A DNA stretch of 64,000 bases from CAKSQF01 sp964582375. Lineage in GTDB: Bacteria > Bacillota > Clostridia > Oscillospirales > CAG-272. Below are positions 34,553 through 43,008 of this stretch, in pieces. Under the pieces are notes generated by a model, which ran no database searches, was not told where the DNA came from, and was given only the letters and a program-made list of their open reading frames with translations. Numbering within the stretch: position 1 is the stretch's first letter; each line of letters begins with the position of its first letter. Where the stretch lies: NCBI GenBank assembly GCA_964582375.1, contig CAZORL010000002.1, positions 72,843 through 136,842 of the forward strand, written 5' to 3'. A program made the translations under genes and the position numbers.

Positions 34553-34564
34553 GTGATCATAAAA

Positions 34565-35914
34565 ATGCCAACCGAAAGCACAAGTACTTTGGGCGTGAGA
34601 AAACTGCCGTTTTCTCTTGAGGCGGAGCAATCGGTGCTCGGATCGATACTTATCGATCCGGAGGCACTGAGCGATGTCGCCACTCTCATATCGGCAGACG
34701 ATTTCTATCTTGAGGAGCATCGAGAGATTTTTTCCGCGATGCAGAGACTCTTTCTGCAGAGCAGGCAGATAGATCCCGTCACCCTTATGGACACGCTGAC
34801 AAAGAGCAATGTTTACGACAGCGAGCGATCAAAAAGTTATATTCAAACGCTCGTTGAGATAGTACCGTCAACAGGCAACATAAGGGACTATGCGTCGATC
34901 GTCAGAGACAAAAGTCTCCTCAGGCGGCTTATAAAGGTCACCGAGGAGATATCCGAGGATGCGTATGCGGCACAGGACAAAGCATCCGACATAATAAACC
35001 AAGCCGAGGCGAAGGTCTTCGAGATCGCACAAACAAAGGAACAGCACGATTTTTCGCACATACGCGATGTCATCCTCGGCACATATCAGCAGATCAAGGA
35101 TGTTGCTGACAACAAGGAAGAGGCAGTCGGCACGCCGACCGGCTTTTCGTCGCTTGACAGTGTTCTCGTCGGAATGGGCAAGAGCGATCTGATCTTGGTC
35201 GGCGCACGTCCGGGTATGGGTAAGACCTCCTTTGCGCTGAATGTCGCAACGAATGTCGCAAAAAAGACAAACAAAGCGGTCTGCATATTCTCACTTGAAA
35301 TGTCAAAAGAGCAATTGGTTTCGAGAATGCTCTCATCCGAGGCACTCATCGAAAGCAACACGATGAGAAGCGGCATGCTCTCAAACGAGGACTGGTCAAA
35401 GCTTGCCGACGCATCTTCGATACTCGCCGAAACAGAGATATACATTGACGACACAACGAACATCACGGTCACCGGAATGAAATCTAAGCTTCGCCGAGTT
35501 AAAAATCTCGGGCTGGTCGTTGTTGACTATCTCGGTCTGATGCAATCCGACAGAAGGATCGAGAACCGAGTTCAAGAGGTTGCAGATATTTCGAGAAACC
35601 TGAAGGTAATGGCAAAAGAGCTGAGAGTGCCCGTTATTTGTTGCGCACAGCTGTCGCGCGGTCCAGAATCAAGAACCGACAAGCGACCCATGCTGTCAGA
35701 TCTGCGTGACTCGGGTGCGATCGAGCAGGATGCCGACGTCGTTCTCTTTCTTTACCGTGACGAATACTACAAGGACGATCCCGAAAAGCAGAATGTTGCG
35801 GAGGTCATCGTTGCCAAGAACCGTCATGGCGGAACGGGAAAGATCGAGGTGGGCTGGTTCGGAAAATACACCAAGTTCACGACCCTCGATAACAGAGAGG
35901 AGCCCGGAGCATGA
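34565..35914 (+). CDS. dnaB: Replicative DNA helicase DnaB (DnaC of Bacillus)
   Basis: The hexameric 5'-3' helicase that unwinds DNA at the replication fork and binds primase. About 449 residues. The N-terminal domain (PFSLEAEQSVLGSILIDPEAL, DFYLEEHREIFSAM) is followed by the RecA-like motor with Walker A GARPGMGKTSFAL (about residues 213-225), FSLEMSKEQLVSRML, Walker B VVVDYLGLMQ, CAQLSRGPESR and DLRDSGAIEQDADVV. No intein is present. The start is uncertain. GTG at 34553 directly follows a hairpin, and ATG at 34565 gives MPTESTSTLGVRKLPF and is preferred. The stop overlaps the tilS start in an ATGA. Confidence 0.96.
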   Translation: MPTESTSTLGVRKLPFSLEAEQSVLGSILIDPEALSDVATLISADDFYLEEHREIFSAMQRLFLQSRQIDPVTLMDTLTKSNVYDSERSKSYIQTLVEIVPSTGNIRDYASIVRDKSLLRRLIKVTEEISEDAYAAQDKASDIINQAEAKVFEIAQTKEQHDFSHIRDVILGTYQQIKDVADNKEEAVGTPTGFSSLDSVLVGMGKSDLILVGARPGMGKTSFALNVATNVAKKTNKAVCIFSLEMSKEQLVSRMLSSEALIESNTMRSGMLSNEDWSKLADASSILAETEIYIDDTTNITVTGMKSKLRRVKNLGLVVVDYLGLMQSDRRIENRVQEVADISRNLKVMAKELRVPVICCAQLSRGPESRTDKRPMLSDLRDSGAIEQDADVVLFLYRDEYYKDDPEKQNVAEVIVAKNRHGGTGKIEVGWFGKYTKFTTLDNREEPGA

Positions 35915-37308
35915 GTACACCGAACGATCAGGCACTGCGAAAGGTCATCTCATACATCGAGGACAATCATCTTCTGACGGATGTATCCTCGGTAGTGGTC
36001 GGTCTGTCGGGCGGTGTCGATTCGGTAGTACTTTTGCACATGCTGTCTTTGATCTGCAAAAGGTGCGGAATTTCCCTTCATGCGTTTCATGTTCATCACG
36101 GAATACGCGGAGATGAGGCAGACCGCGATCTCGATTTTTGCCGCGAGCTTACAAGCAGGATGGGAATCGAGTTCTCGTTTGCCTTGGTTGACGTACCATC
36201 GGTCGCGGCGACAAGAAAGCAGGGGCTTGAGGAGGTCGCCAGGGACCTTCGATACGAGGCTCTTGAAAATTATCGAATATCGGTCGGTGCCGACAGGATC
36301 GCGGTAGCGCATCACGCAAACGACAATCTTGAGACGCTGATCTTCAATATTGCACGCGGCTCTGCCGCAAAGGGCGGCACGGGCATTCCGCCGATACGCG
36401 GACGACTGATCCGTCCTATGCTTTCGTTAACAAGGGACGAGATCGCAAACTATGCGATCGAGCATGATCTTTTGTTTGTCACCGACTCGACGAACAGCGA
36501 TGAAAATTACACGCGAAATTTCATCAGGGGGCAAATAGTGCCTTTGCTTGAAAAGATCAATCCGAGTGTCACCGTTGCGGCATCCGGATTTTGCGATGCC
36601 CTTCGCGCCGATTGCGAATATCTTGACAGGGTAGCCATGATGCACACCGACGAAGACGACTGTGCGACACTTGTCTTGCTTGATCGTGCGATACTTTCGC
36701 GAGTGATCGAGTACAAATACATGCGTGCATCGGGCGGCGAGCGTCTGTCGTCCAAAAATCTTCGTGCGGTATCCGAGCTGATCAATAAGAATATCGACCA
36801 AAGCAGGCTCTCGCTTCCCTGCTCTGTCAGTGCACTGATAGACAGAGGAAAGCTCCTTTTTATAAGAGATTACCGTACAAAAGAGGTAAAGCAGTACGAA
36901 ATAAAGCTTTGTTTCGGCGAGAATTATATACCCGAAACCGACGCATATATATATCTATGGAAGGGCAATGATCCTGCCGCAGAAAATTCAATAAAACAAA
37001 AACAGAATATTTACAAATTATCCATACAGAAATCATTTGCGTCTGATAAAATATCCATCGGCAATCTTTCGGCAAGAAGTCGTCTTGACGGAGACAAAAT
37101 ACGCATCGGCAACATGACGCGGAAGGTAAAAAAACTGCTTTGCGACAGCAAAATGGACAGAGATCTGCGTGCGATCTTACCGATCATCACAGACGAGAGC
37201 GGTATACTCTGGATACCGAGTTTTCCGTCACGCGACGGAATATTGCCGACAAATGGTTGCGAGACCATCACGATCTGCGTTCTTATGCAGAGATACACAG
37301 CCATATGA
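35911..37308 (+). CDS. tilS: tRNA(Ile)-lysidine synthase
   Basis: Converts C34 of the minor tRNA-Ile(CAU) to lysidine, using ATP and lysine, so that it reads AUA as Ile. 465 residues. The N-terminal PP-loop ATPase has SGGVDS at 33-38 (VVGLSGGVDSVVLLHML), followed by HVHHGIRGDEADRDLDFC, VAHHANDNLETLIFNIARG and RPMLSLTRDEIANYA. The C-terminal TilS domains end with RKVKKLLCDSKMDRDLRAILPI. It overlaps dnaB by four bases. In many Firmicutes hpt lies between tilS and ftsH. Here ftsH follows directly after 46 bases. Confidence 0.95.
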   Translation: MSTPNDQALRKVISYIEDNHLLTDVSSVVVGLSGGVDSVVLLHMLSLICKRCGISLHAFHVHHGIRGDEADRDLDFCRELTSRMGIEFSFALVDVPSVAATRKQGLEEVARDLRYEALENYRISVGADRIAVAHHANDNLETLIFNIARGSAAKGGTGIPPIRGRLIRPMLSLTRDEIANYAIEHDLLFVTDSTNSDENYTRNFIRGQIVPLLEKINPSVTVAASGFCDALRADCEYLDRVAMMHTDEDDCATLVLLDRAILSRVIEYKYMRASGGERLSSKNLRAVSELINKNIDQSRLSLPCSVSALIDRGKLLFIRDYRTKEVKQYEIKLCFGENYIPETDAYIYLWKGNDPAAENSIKQKQNIYKLSIQKSFASDKISIGNLSARSRLDGDKIRIGNMTRKVKKLLCDSKMDRDLRAILPIITDESGILWIPSFPSRDGILPTNGCETITICVLMQRYTAI

Positions 37309-37354
37309 TCCGACAGTAAAGAAATGACAACAAACAACAGTTACGGAGGAACAC

Positions 37355-39421
37355 ATGAAGGGAAGCCTTAAAAAAGTACTCATCTATTTGATCGTACTTG
37401 TTCTTTTCGTTTTCGTCGCATATCAACTTCTCGGCGACAGGACGGAAAAGGTCATTTACGAAGAGATAGTCAGCTACTTTCACAACATAAAAAGCGATAG
37501 CGAGGACGCTGTCCGTGTCAAAGAATTTACGCTTGATGATCAAAACGAGCTGACCGTCAGCCTGTCCGATGGGCGTATTATAAGCTACACGCTCCAAGAC
37601 AGAAGCAGATTTTACAAAGACTGCTATGACGATTATGTTTTCGATGATAACGGAAATGCGCTCGTAAAATTCGATCTCAAAGAGCCGACGACCTACCCGG
37701 TTTGGGTATCTCTTCTGCCATATATCATCGTAATAGTCGCAATGATCGCACTCTTTGCCTTTGTTTTCAGAGAGGCAAGCGGCGGAAAGGGTTCGAAGAT
37801 CAACAGTTTCGGTAAAGCACGCGCAAAGGTTGCCCTGTCGGGTGATAAAAACAAGGTAAGATTTACCGATGTTGCAGGTGCTGACGAGGAAAAGCAAGAG
37901 CTTCAGGAAATCGTCGAATTTCTCAAAGATCCCGCAAAATTCACAAAACTCGGTGCAAAGATACCACATGGCGTGCTTTTGATGGGCCCTCCCGGCACCG
38001 GTAAGACTCTGCTTGCCAAAGCGGTCGCAGGCGAGGCGGGCGTTCCCTTCTACTCGATATCGGGTTCGGATTTTGTCGAAATGTATGTCGGTGTCGGTGC
38101 ATCCCGTGTTCGCGATCTCTTTGACACGGCAAGAAAAAATCCCGCATCTATCGTATTCATCGACGAGATCGACGCTGTCGGTCGTCACCGCGGAGCGGGG
38201 CTCGGCGGCGGACACGACGAACGCGAGCAGACACTCAACCAACTTCTTGTTGAAATGGACGGTTTCAGCGGAAGTGAAGGAATAATCGTCATGGCGGCAA
38301 CCAACCGCCCCGACATACTCGACCCTGCCCTTCTCCGTCCCGGACGTTTTGACCGTCAGGTAACGGTAAACTATCCCGATCTGCGCGGCAGAACCGAGAT
38401 ACTGAAGGTTCACGCAAGGAACAAGCCGTTTGAGCAGGACGTGGATCTCGAGGTAATCGCAAGAGGAACTCCCGGATTTACGGGTGCGGATCTTGCAAAT
38501 CTGCTCAACGAGGCTGCCCTTCTTGCCGCAAGACGCGGAAAGAGCCTTATCGGCATGAACGATATCGAGGACTCGAAGATGAAGATCATGGTCGGAACGC
38601 AGAAAAAGACCCTTCACATCAGCGAGGACGAAAAATACAAGACCGCCATTCACGAGGCAGGTCACGCAGTCGTGCGTCACATCCTGCCGGGGCTTGATCC
38701 CGTTCATCAGATCTCGATCATCCCAAGCGGTCGCGCCCTTGGTTACACGCTCTATCTGCCAAACGATGACAAGACGAGCGAGTACAAGAACGAGCTGAAA
38801 TACGAAATTTCTTCCCTGCTTGCAGGCAGAGTTGCCGAGGCGGTATTCTTTAACGATGTTTCGGGAGGCGCATCCAACGACATTCAGCGTGCGACAGAGA
38901 TCGCACGCAAGATGGTTACTCAGCTTGGAATGAGCGACAAACTCGGTCCGATCCAGTTTGGTTCGGGACACACCGAAGTTTTCCTCGGACGCGAGATCGC
39001 CGACGATCAGAACTATTCCGAAAAGACGGCGTCGATCATCGATGACGAGATCAAAAACATCATCGACACCGCGTACAAGAAGGCGGAAGAGGTCATCACC
39101 GCAAACAGAGGCAAGCTTGAGGCGATCGCCGCGTTCCTTATCAAAAACGAGACAATGGACGAGGCACAGTTCAAGGCACTTATGGACAACGATCCCGAGC
39201 CGACAATCGAAGAGCTTGAGGCGATGATGGATGAGCGACGCAAGAGAAGTCGCGAGGAAAACGAGGCTGCCGAAAAGCGCATGCGCGAGGAAGCCGAGGC
39301 AAGAAAGAAAGCTGAGGAAGAGGCGGCGCGTCAAGCTGCCGAAGATCATGCATCTTCTTCATCTGACGACAGAGGCTCGGATGACGAGCAAAGCGGCGGA
39401 AATTTCTTCTCCGATCTTTAA
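37355..39421 (+). CDS. ftsH: ATP-dependent zinc metalloprotease FtsH
   Basis: A membrane-bound AAA+ protease that degrades misfolded membrane proteins and regulators. 688 residues: two membrane helices (about 7-25 and 117-137) flanking an outside domain, and an AAA module with Walker A GPPGTGKT at 211-218, Walker B IVFIDEID and the SRH region NRPDILDPALLRPGRFDRQ. The M41 peptidase has HEAGH at 433-437 and the third zinc ligand Asp509 in GGASNDIQRAT. The last 80 residues are a highly charged coiled coil ending in a Ser/Asp-rich tail, common in Firmicutes. GGAGG precedes the ATG. The gene closes the yybS operon and is followed by a terminator. An equally long antisense frame is a codon-bias artefact. 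Confidence 0.97.
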   Translation: MKGSLKKVLIYLIVLVLFVFVAYQLLGDRTEKVIYEEIVSYFHNIKSDSEDAVRVKEFTLDDQNELTVSLSDGRIISYTLQDRSRFYKDCYDDYVFDDNGNALVKFDLKEPTTYPVWVSLLPYIIVIVAMIALFAFVFREASGGKGSKINSFGKARAKVALSGDKNKVRFTDVAGADEEKQELQEIVEFLKDPAKFTKLGAKIPHGVLLMGPPGTGKTLLAKAVAGEAGVPFYSISGSDFVEMYVGVGASRVRDLFDTARKNPASIVFIDEIDAVGRHRGAGLGGGHDEREQTLNQLLVEMDGFSGSEGIIVMAATNRPDILDPALLRPGRFDRQVTVNYPDLRGRTEILKVHARNKPFEQDVDLEVIARGTPGFTGADLANLLNEAALLAARRGKSLIGMNDIEDSKMKIMVGTQKKTLHISEDEKYKTAIHEAGHAVVRHILPGLDPVHQISIIPSGRALGYTLYLPNDDKTSEYKNELKYEISSLLAGRVAEAVFFNDVSGGASNDIQRATEIARKMVTQLGMSDKLGPIQFGSGHTEVFLGREIADDQNYSEKTASIIDDEIKNIIDTAYKKAEEVITANRGKLEAIAAFLIKNETMDEAQFKALMDNDPEPTIEELEAMMDERRKRSREENEAAEKRMREEAEARKKAEEEAARQAAEDHASSSSDDRGSDDEQSGGNFFSDL

Positions 39422-39429
39422 TAAACATT

Positions 39430-39468
39430 TTCCCCGATACCTTTCTTTTTCGGTATCGGGGAATTTTT
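39430..39468 (+). terminator. Terminator after ftsH
   Basis: TTCCCCGATACC (39430-39441) pairs perfectly with 39452-39463 and is followed by TTTTT on the plus strand. Confidence 0.9.
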
Positions 39469-39474
39469 GTATAT

Positions 39475-40011
39475 TCAAAGAATTGAGTTTAGCTTTTTCT
39501 CGATCTTGTCATTGTACGGAGTTACGAGCAGGATAACATACCGCCCTCTGACGAGTATTTTTGCGGGAGCTATCGCACGCTCATACCAATCCTCGTCATA
39601 GAGCCTTATATCGCGAGTCTGAATAAGTTCTATCCGCCTTTCAAGGATGTCGCAAAGAAGCTCCGACCGATCGGCTGAGGGAGCGCAGAAAACATATATC
39701 TCATATAGCCGATCGCGCTTTGATCTGAAAAAAGCAAAATCTGACGCCGAGGTACTCGGATCGACACCGTCAAAAAGATCGGAAAGCTCGCCCTGTGCGA
39801 CTGCGTTCAGACCGTAACCGTTTTTGAAGCAGATATTCATCTCGGGTGGCTCATCGATCACCGATATAAGCTCCGTGAGAAGATCGGTTGCGGTATAATC
39901 AGTCCGAAGACAGGACACAAGCAACGGAAAAACAACAAGGGAGAGGACAGCGCCTGCAAAGACCCTTTGTTTTTTTGTTCTGTTTATCGCAAAACACCTC
40001 ACATCAAGCAT
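39475..40011 (-). CDS. DUF4358-like lipoprotein
   Basis: 178 residues with a basic N terminus, a hydrophobic stretch and lipobox LLVSC (lipid Cys at about 34). The mature part resembles DUF4358 proteins of Clostridia, with a YEIYVFCAPSADRSELLCDI strand-helix, ERRIELIQTRDIRLYDEDWYERAI and a final strand ILVRGRYVILLVTPYN. The function of the family is not known. No ribosome binding site precedes the ATG at 40009-40011. A perfect TATAAT lies at 40023-40028 on the minus strand, so transcription should begin only about five bases before the ATG, implying a nearly leaderless mRNA. The matching -35 is poor. It is convergent with ftsH. Confidence 0.7.
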   Translation of the reverse strand: MLDVRCFAINRTKKQRVFAGAVLSLVVFPLLVSCLRTDYTATDLLTELISVIDEPPEMNICFKNGYGLNAVAQGELSDLFDGVDPSTSASDFAFFRSKRDRLYEIYVFCAPSADRSELLCDILERRIELIQTRDIRLYDEDWYERAIAPAKILVRGRYVILLVTPYNDKIEKKLNSIL

Positions 40012-40098
40012 TTATTTACATTATTATATAGATTTTTTTGTTTCAATATGATAAAATACATTAAAATGGTCAACAAGAGAGGGTTTGGAGGAAATGAT

Positions 40099-41775
40099 AT
40101 GCAACGAAACAAAAGAATGAAGAACATTTTCAAAGCGGTCATAGTTGTTTTGATACTGCTTATCCCGACATATTTTGCGATCGGCTCGTACTTTTCGGCA
40201 AAGGATGCGCCTGTCGAACGAAAATCCATCACTTCTCTCGAATTTTGCGATATAAACGGTGCATATACATCATTTGACAGATCGACGGACGAGGGCAAGC
40301 GGATCATCGACATCCTCACCGACATTCACGACAGTGCAAGGACGATCCCCTCCCTTCCGAAGGAACTTGAAGATGCACCGTCGATCGAGGTCAGATTTCA
40401 CAGCTATGATCTGACCACAAAATACAATTACTATTTTTCAGCAACAAAACCGAGCAGCAGTTATTACACCGATCACGAGGGCAATGCGTTTTTAATGGAT
40501 GCATCGGCTGCCATCGCGTTTCTTGACAGCAATTTTTCCGCCTCTCTGTACGATGCCTCAACACCTCCTTGCCTGACGCTTCATAACACCCTGCTCAGAC
40601 CGACAGAGGCTGATTGGACATACAGCTCATACAGCGGTATTACGCATACACCGAGCATAGAGTTTGCTGATGACAGCCTCAAGATCAGCTGTTCATACCG
40701 CGAATTTTACCCGACATTCGACCGCGAACCGACCTCTGCCGATGTCAAAGTTTCGGACGCGCTCGGCAGAATGCTCTTTGAAGGAAGTCTAACCGAACTT
40801 TCGGAGAGCGAATTTATAAGAAAAAACATCAAAGCCGACACAAAGCTTAATTTCGATATCGACGCACTTTGGGAAAAGAGCGGCGGAAGTAATGCCGGCG
40901 GACATTTCACATATCGGCTGAGCGTTGATATCATATTCGATCCGCTCGCATCATTCTGGCTCGGAGAGAATGAGATCGAGGACGGCGAGTTTGTCGTTTT
41001 GTCGGGCAAATACACAGATGTCAGCAATCTGTCCGAGATCAAAGTTTCAATCACCCCCGATATTGGCTACACACCGAAATTTTATAGTGACGGGGACTGC
41101 ATACGCGCACTCATTCCGTTCGGATATTCGAAAGTCGAGTCAACGACCGAGTACAAGATAACGATCGAGTATCTCGGGAAGACGATCGAACTGCCGATCA
41201 AAGTTGCCCCGCTGAGTGCAAAGATCAAAGAGCGCAAGTACAATTACAAGGGCGTGATCGACATGTCAACACGCTCAGACGAAAATTTCAAGGCTTTCTC
41301 GGAGCTTATCGCAACACTTCCGATCTGTGAGACACGCTATTTTGACGGTGCATTCCTGACGCCCGACGAAAGTCAAAACAGAGCGAGATTCGGCGACACG
41401 GTAAACAACGGAACAGAAGAGCAAAAACACATTTCAAACGGAATTGCTTGGGTATGCTACAAGACGCAGTCAGTGTCGGCGGCAAACAAAGGCAAGGTCA
41501 GCTATGTCGGCGAGACAAAGATGGGCGGTGTTACGGTAGTCATCGATCACGGGTTCGGTCTTCGCTCGGTTTATTACTGTCTTGACAGTGCTACCGTGTC
41601 CGAGGGCGACATTGTCGAAAAAGGAAGCGAGATCGGCAAAGGTGGCGGCAAAAAGGGCTACACCGACGATCACACCTGCTATTTTGAGCTTTGGATAGGC
41701 GATATTCCCGTATCCTACTATCCGCTTATCGAAGGCGGAAGAAACGGCAAGGTCGCGGTAGGCAGTTATGAGTAA
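40099..41775 (+). CDS. Membrane-anchored protein with a degenerate M23 (LytM) domain
   Basis: About 558 residues: one N-terminal membrane helix (about 12-31), a long beta-rich outside region (about 40-420) of unknown family, and a C-terminal LytM-like domain (about 435-545). The LytM fold is seen in SAANKGKVSYVGETKMGGVTVVIDHGFGLRSVYY, VSEGDIVEKGSEIGKGG and CYFELW. The zinc ligands seem lost. The Asp of HxxxD is not found after His444 (HISNGIAW), the His of the YxHL strand is Cys (YYCLDS), and HxHFE reads TCYFE. It is therefore probably a non-catalytic binding or activating protein, as with some SpoIIQ/EnvC-type LytM factors. The longest ORF starts at 39967 in the promoter region. The ATG at 40099 has GGAGG and is chosen. 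Confidence 0.75.
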   Translation: MQRNKRMKNIFKAVIVVLILLIPTYFAIGSYFSAKDAPVERKSITSLEFCDINGAYTSFDRSTDEGKRIIDILTDIHDSARTIPSLPKELEDAPSIEVRFHSYDLTTKYNYYFSATKPSSSYYTDHEGNAFLMDASAAIAFLDSNFSASLYDASTPPCLTLHNTLLRPTEADWTYSSYSGITHTPSIEFADDSLKISCSYREFYPTFDREPTSADVKVSDALGRMLFEGSLTELSESEFIRKNIKADTKLNFDIDALWEKSGGSNAGGHFTYRLSVDIIFDPLASFWLGENEIEDGEFVVLSGKYTDVSNLSEIKVSITPDIGYTPKFYSDGDCIRALIPFGYSKVESTTEYKITIEYLGKTIELPIKVAPLSAKIKERKYNYKGVIDMSTRSDENFKAFSELIATLPICETRYFDGAFLTPDESQNRARFGDTVNNGTEEQKHISNGIAWVCYKTQSVSAANKGKVSYVGETKMGGVTVVIDHGFGLRSVYYCLDSATVSEGDIVEKGSEIGKGGGKKGYTDDHTCYFELWIGDIPVSYYPLIEGGRNGKVAVGSYE

Positions 41776-42577
41776 AAGGAGTGCGACAGCTTTGATCAAA
41801 CATGCATTTTTCGGCGACGCTCTCTCGATTGTTCTCACCTGCCTTGCACTGCTTTTCGTGATGTATTATTTTGCGGTCGGCATATTCGCGGGATTTGGAA
41901 TGTCGATACTCTATGTCTGGCCCTTCTTTTCGGGATGCATCTGCGTATATCTCATAGTCAGATCGCTTATCGGATGCGGTGTGTTTACTCTGCCCAAATG
42001 GATCATCGCCGCCTTTTACGCCCTGTTTTTCATCTGTCTTACGTTTTTCCTCTTTGTTGAGGGATGTATTATAAGCGGATTTTTCTCAAAGTCCAAAGAG
42101 TCGCTTGACTATATCATAGTACTCGGAGCGAAGGTGAACGGTAAAAGCCCTTCATTATCGCTCGAAAACAGAATAAATGCGGCATACGAATATCTTGCGA
42201 ACAATGAAAACACGCTCTGCATAGCATCGGGCGGTCAGGGGGCCGACGAGATGATCAGCGAGGCTGAGTGCATATCGCACGAGCTTATCCGCCGTGGAAT
42301 TGACGAAAAACGGATCATTCTTGAGGACAGATCGACCTCGACATCCGAAAATCTCAAATTCAGTGCAGAGATCATCGGTGATGCAAGCAAAAATGTTGCG
42401 GTCGTCACAAACAATTTCCATGTTTTCAGGGGCATGGCTCTTGCGCGGAAGTGCGGAATAAGGAACATATACGGCATTTCGGCGGATCTTCCGTCCATTC
42501 TCCTGCCGCACTATCTCATCAGGGAATTCATTGCGGTCACGGTTGACACGATCTATCAAAATACATCTTTTATATAG
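41768..42577 (+). CDS. YdcF/SanA family (DUF218) membrane protein
   Basis: 269 residues. Four predicted membrane helices occupy the first 100 residues, followed by a DUF218 domain (LDYIIVLGAKVNGKSPSLSLENRINAAY, CIASGGQGADEMISEAE, ILEDRSTSTSENLKFSAEII, VVTNNFHVFRGMALARK). The motif pattern GAxv, SGGqg, E(D)xxStxT.eN and T.. FH..Ra is complete. The family includes E. coli YdcF and SanA, linked to envelope integrity, but its biochemical activity is not defined. The ATG overlaps the end of the M23-like gene by eight bases, so the two are translationally coupled and may act together at the cell surface. A bidirectional terminator follows. Confidence 0.85.
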   Translation: MSKRSATALIKHAFFGDALSIVLTCLALLFVMYYFAVGIFAGFGMSILYVWPFFSGCICVYLIVRSLIGCGVFTLPKWIIAAFYALFFICLTFFLFVEGCIISGFFSKSKESLDYIIVLGAKVNGKSPSLSLENRINAAYEYLANNENTLCIASGGQGADEMISEAECISHELIRRGIDEKRIILEDRSTSTSENLKFSAEIIGDASKNVAVVTNNFHVFRGMALARKCGIRNIYGISADLPSILLPHYLIREFIAVTVDTIYQNTSFI

Positions 42578-42579
42578 CC

Positions 42580-42616
42580 AAAAACATCCCGAGAGTTGTT
42601 TCTCGGGATGTTTTTT
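42580..42616. terminator. Bidirectional terminator between the ydcF-like gene and a convergent small gene
   Basis: AAAAACATCCCGAGA (42580-42594) pairs with 42601-42615 around GTTGTT. It has T runs on both strands and lies between convergent stops at 42577 and 42619. Confidence 0.92.
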
Positions 42617-42618
42617 GA

Positions 42619-42927
42619 TCACTTGTTGAACCTGTTCATTACGTCGATGCCGAAATCAAGAGCATCGTAAAGTCCGTTTTTGCTGAACTGTTTAAGTATT
42701 CTTTCGTGCGGCTTTTTGTTTGTATCGGTGCTGACCACCTGTCCGAGTATCAGATCGGGAACCTCGACCTTTATTGCGGGATCCTTTGTTGAAATCGTTT
42801 TATTTGACATTACCATGAGGAAAAGCACGCTCTTATTTTCCATACTGCCGTAGCATATCGTGTTATTCTCTCTTACAAGAGGCAGACCTTTATATATAAG
42901 GTATTTTCCTTTTACCGTTGTTGCCAT
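42619..42927 (-). CDS. Conserved-looking small protein of unknown function
   Basis: 102 residues with no signal peptide or membrane segment, so probably cytoplasmic. Predicted strands dominate the first half (GKYLIYKGLPLVRENNTICYG, SVLFLMVMSNKTIS), followed by a helix (KPHERILKQFSKNGLYDALDFGIDVMNRF). It starts MATTVKGKYLIYKG with a strong ribosome binding site (GGAGGA). A TATAAT-like -10 lies about 40 bases upstream on the minus strand with only a weak -35. The gene is independent of its neighbours: it has its own terminator and is separated from tmcAL by 81 bases. I do not recognise the family. The codon use and ribosome binding site make it a real gene. Confidence 0.75.
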   Translation of the reverse strand: MATTVKGKYLIYKGLPLVRENNTICYGSMENKSVLFLMVMSNKTISTKDPAIKVEVPDLILGQVVSTDTNKKPHERILKQFSKNGLYDALDFGIDVMNRFNK

Positions 42928-43008
42928 GTTATCCTCCTACCATTGACTCATCTATTTAATTTATTATACACTATTTTGCCGACATATGTGTGGACGATAT
43001 GTAAATTT

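Noticed and set aside
37283..39349. 688-codon antisense ORF opposite ftsH
   Set aside because: Same codon-aligned register and the same explanation. The protein has no family features and the true gene has all FtsH motifs.
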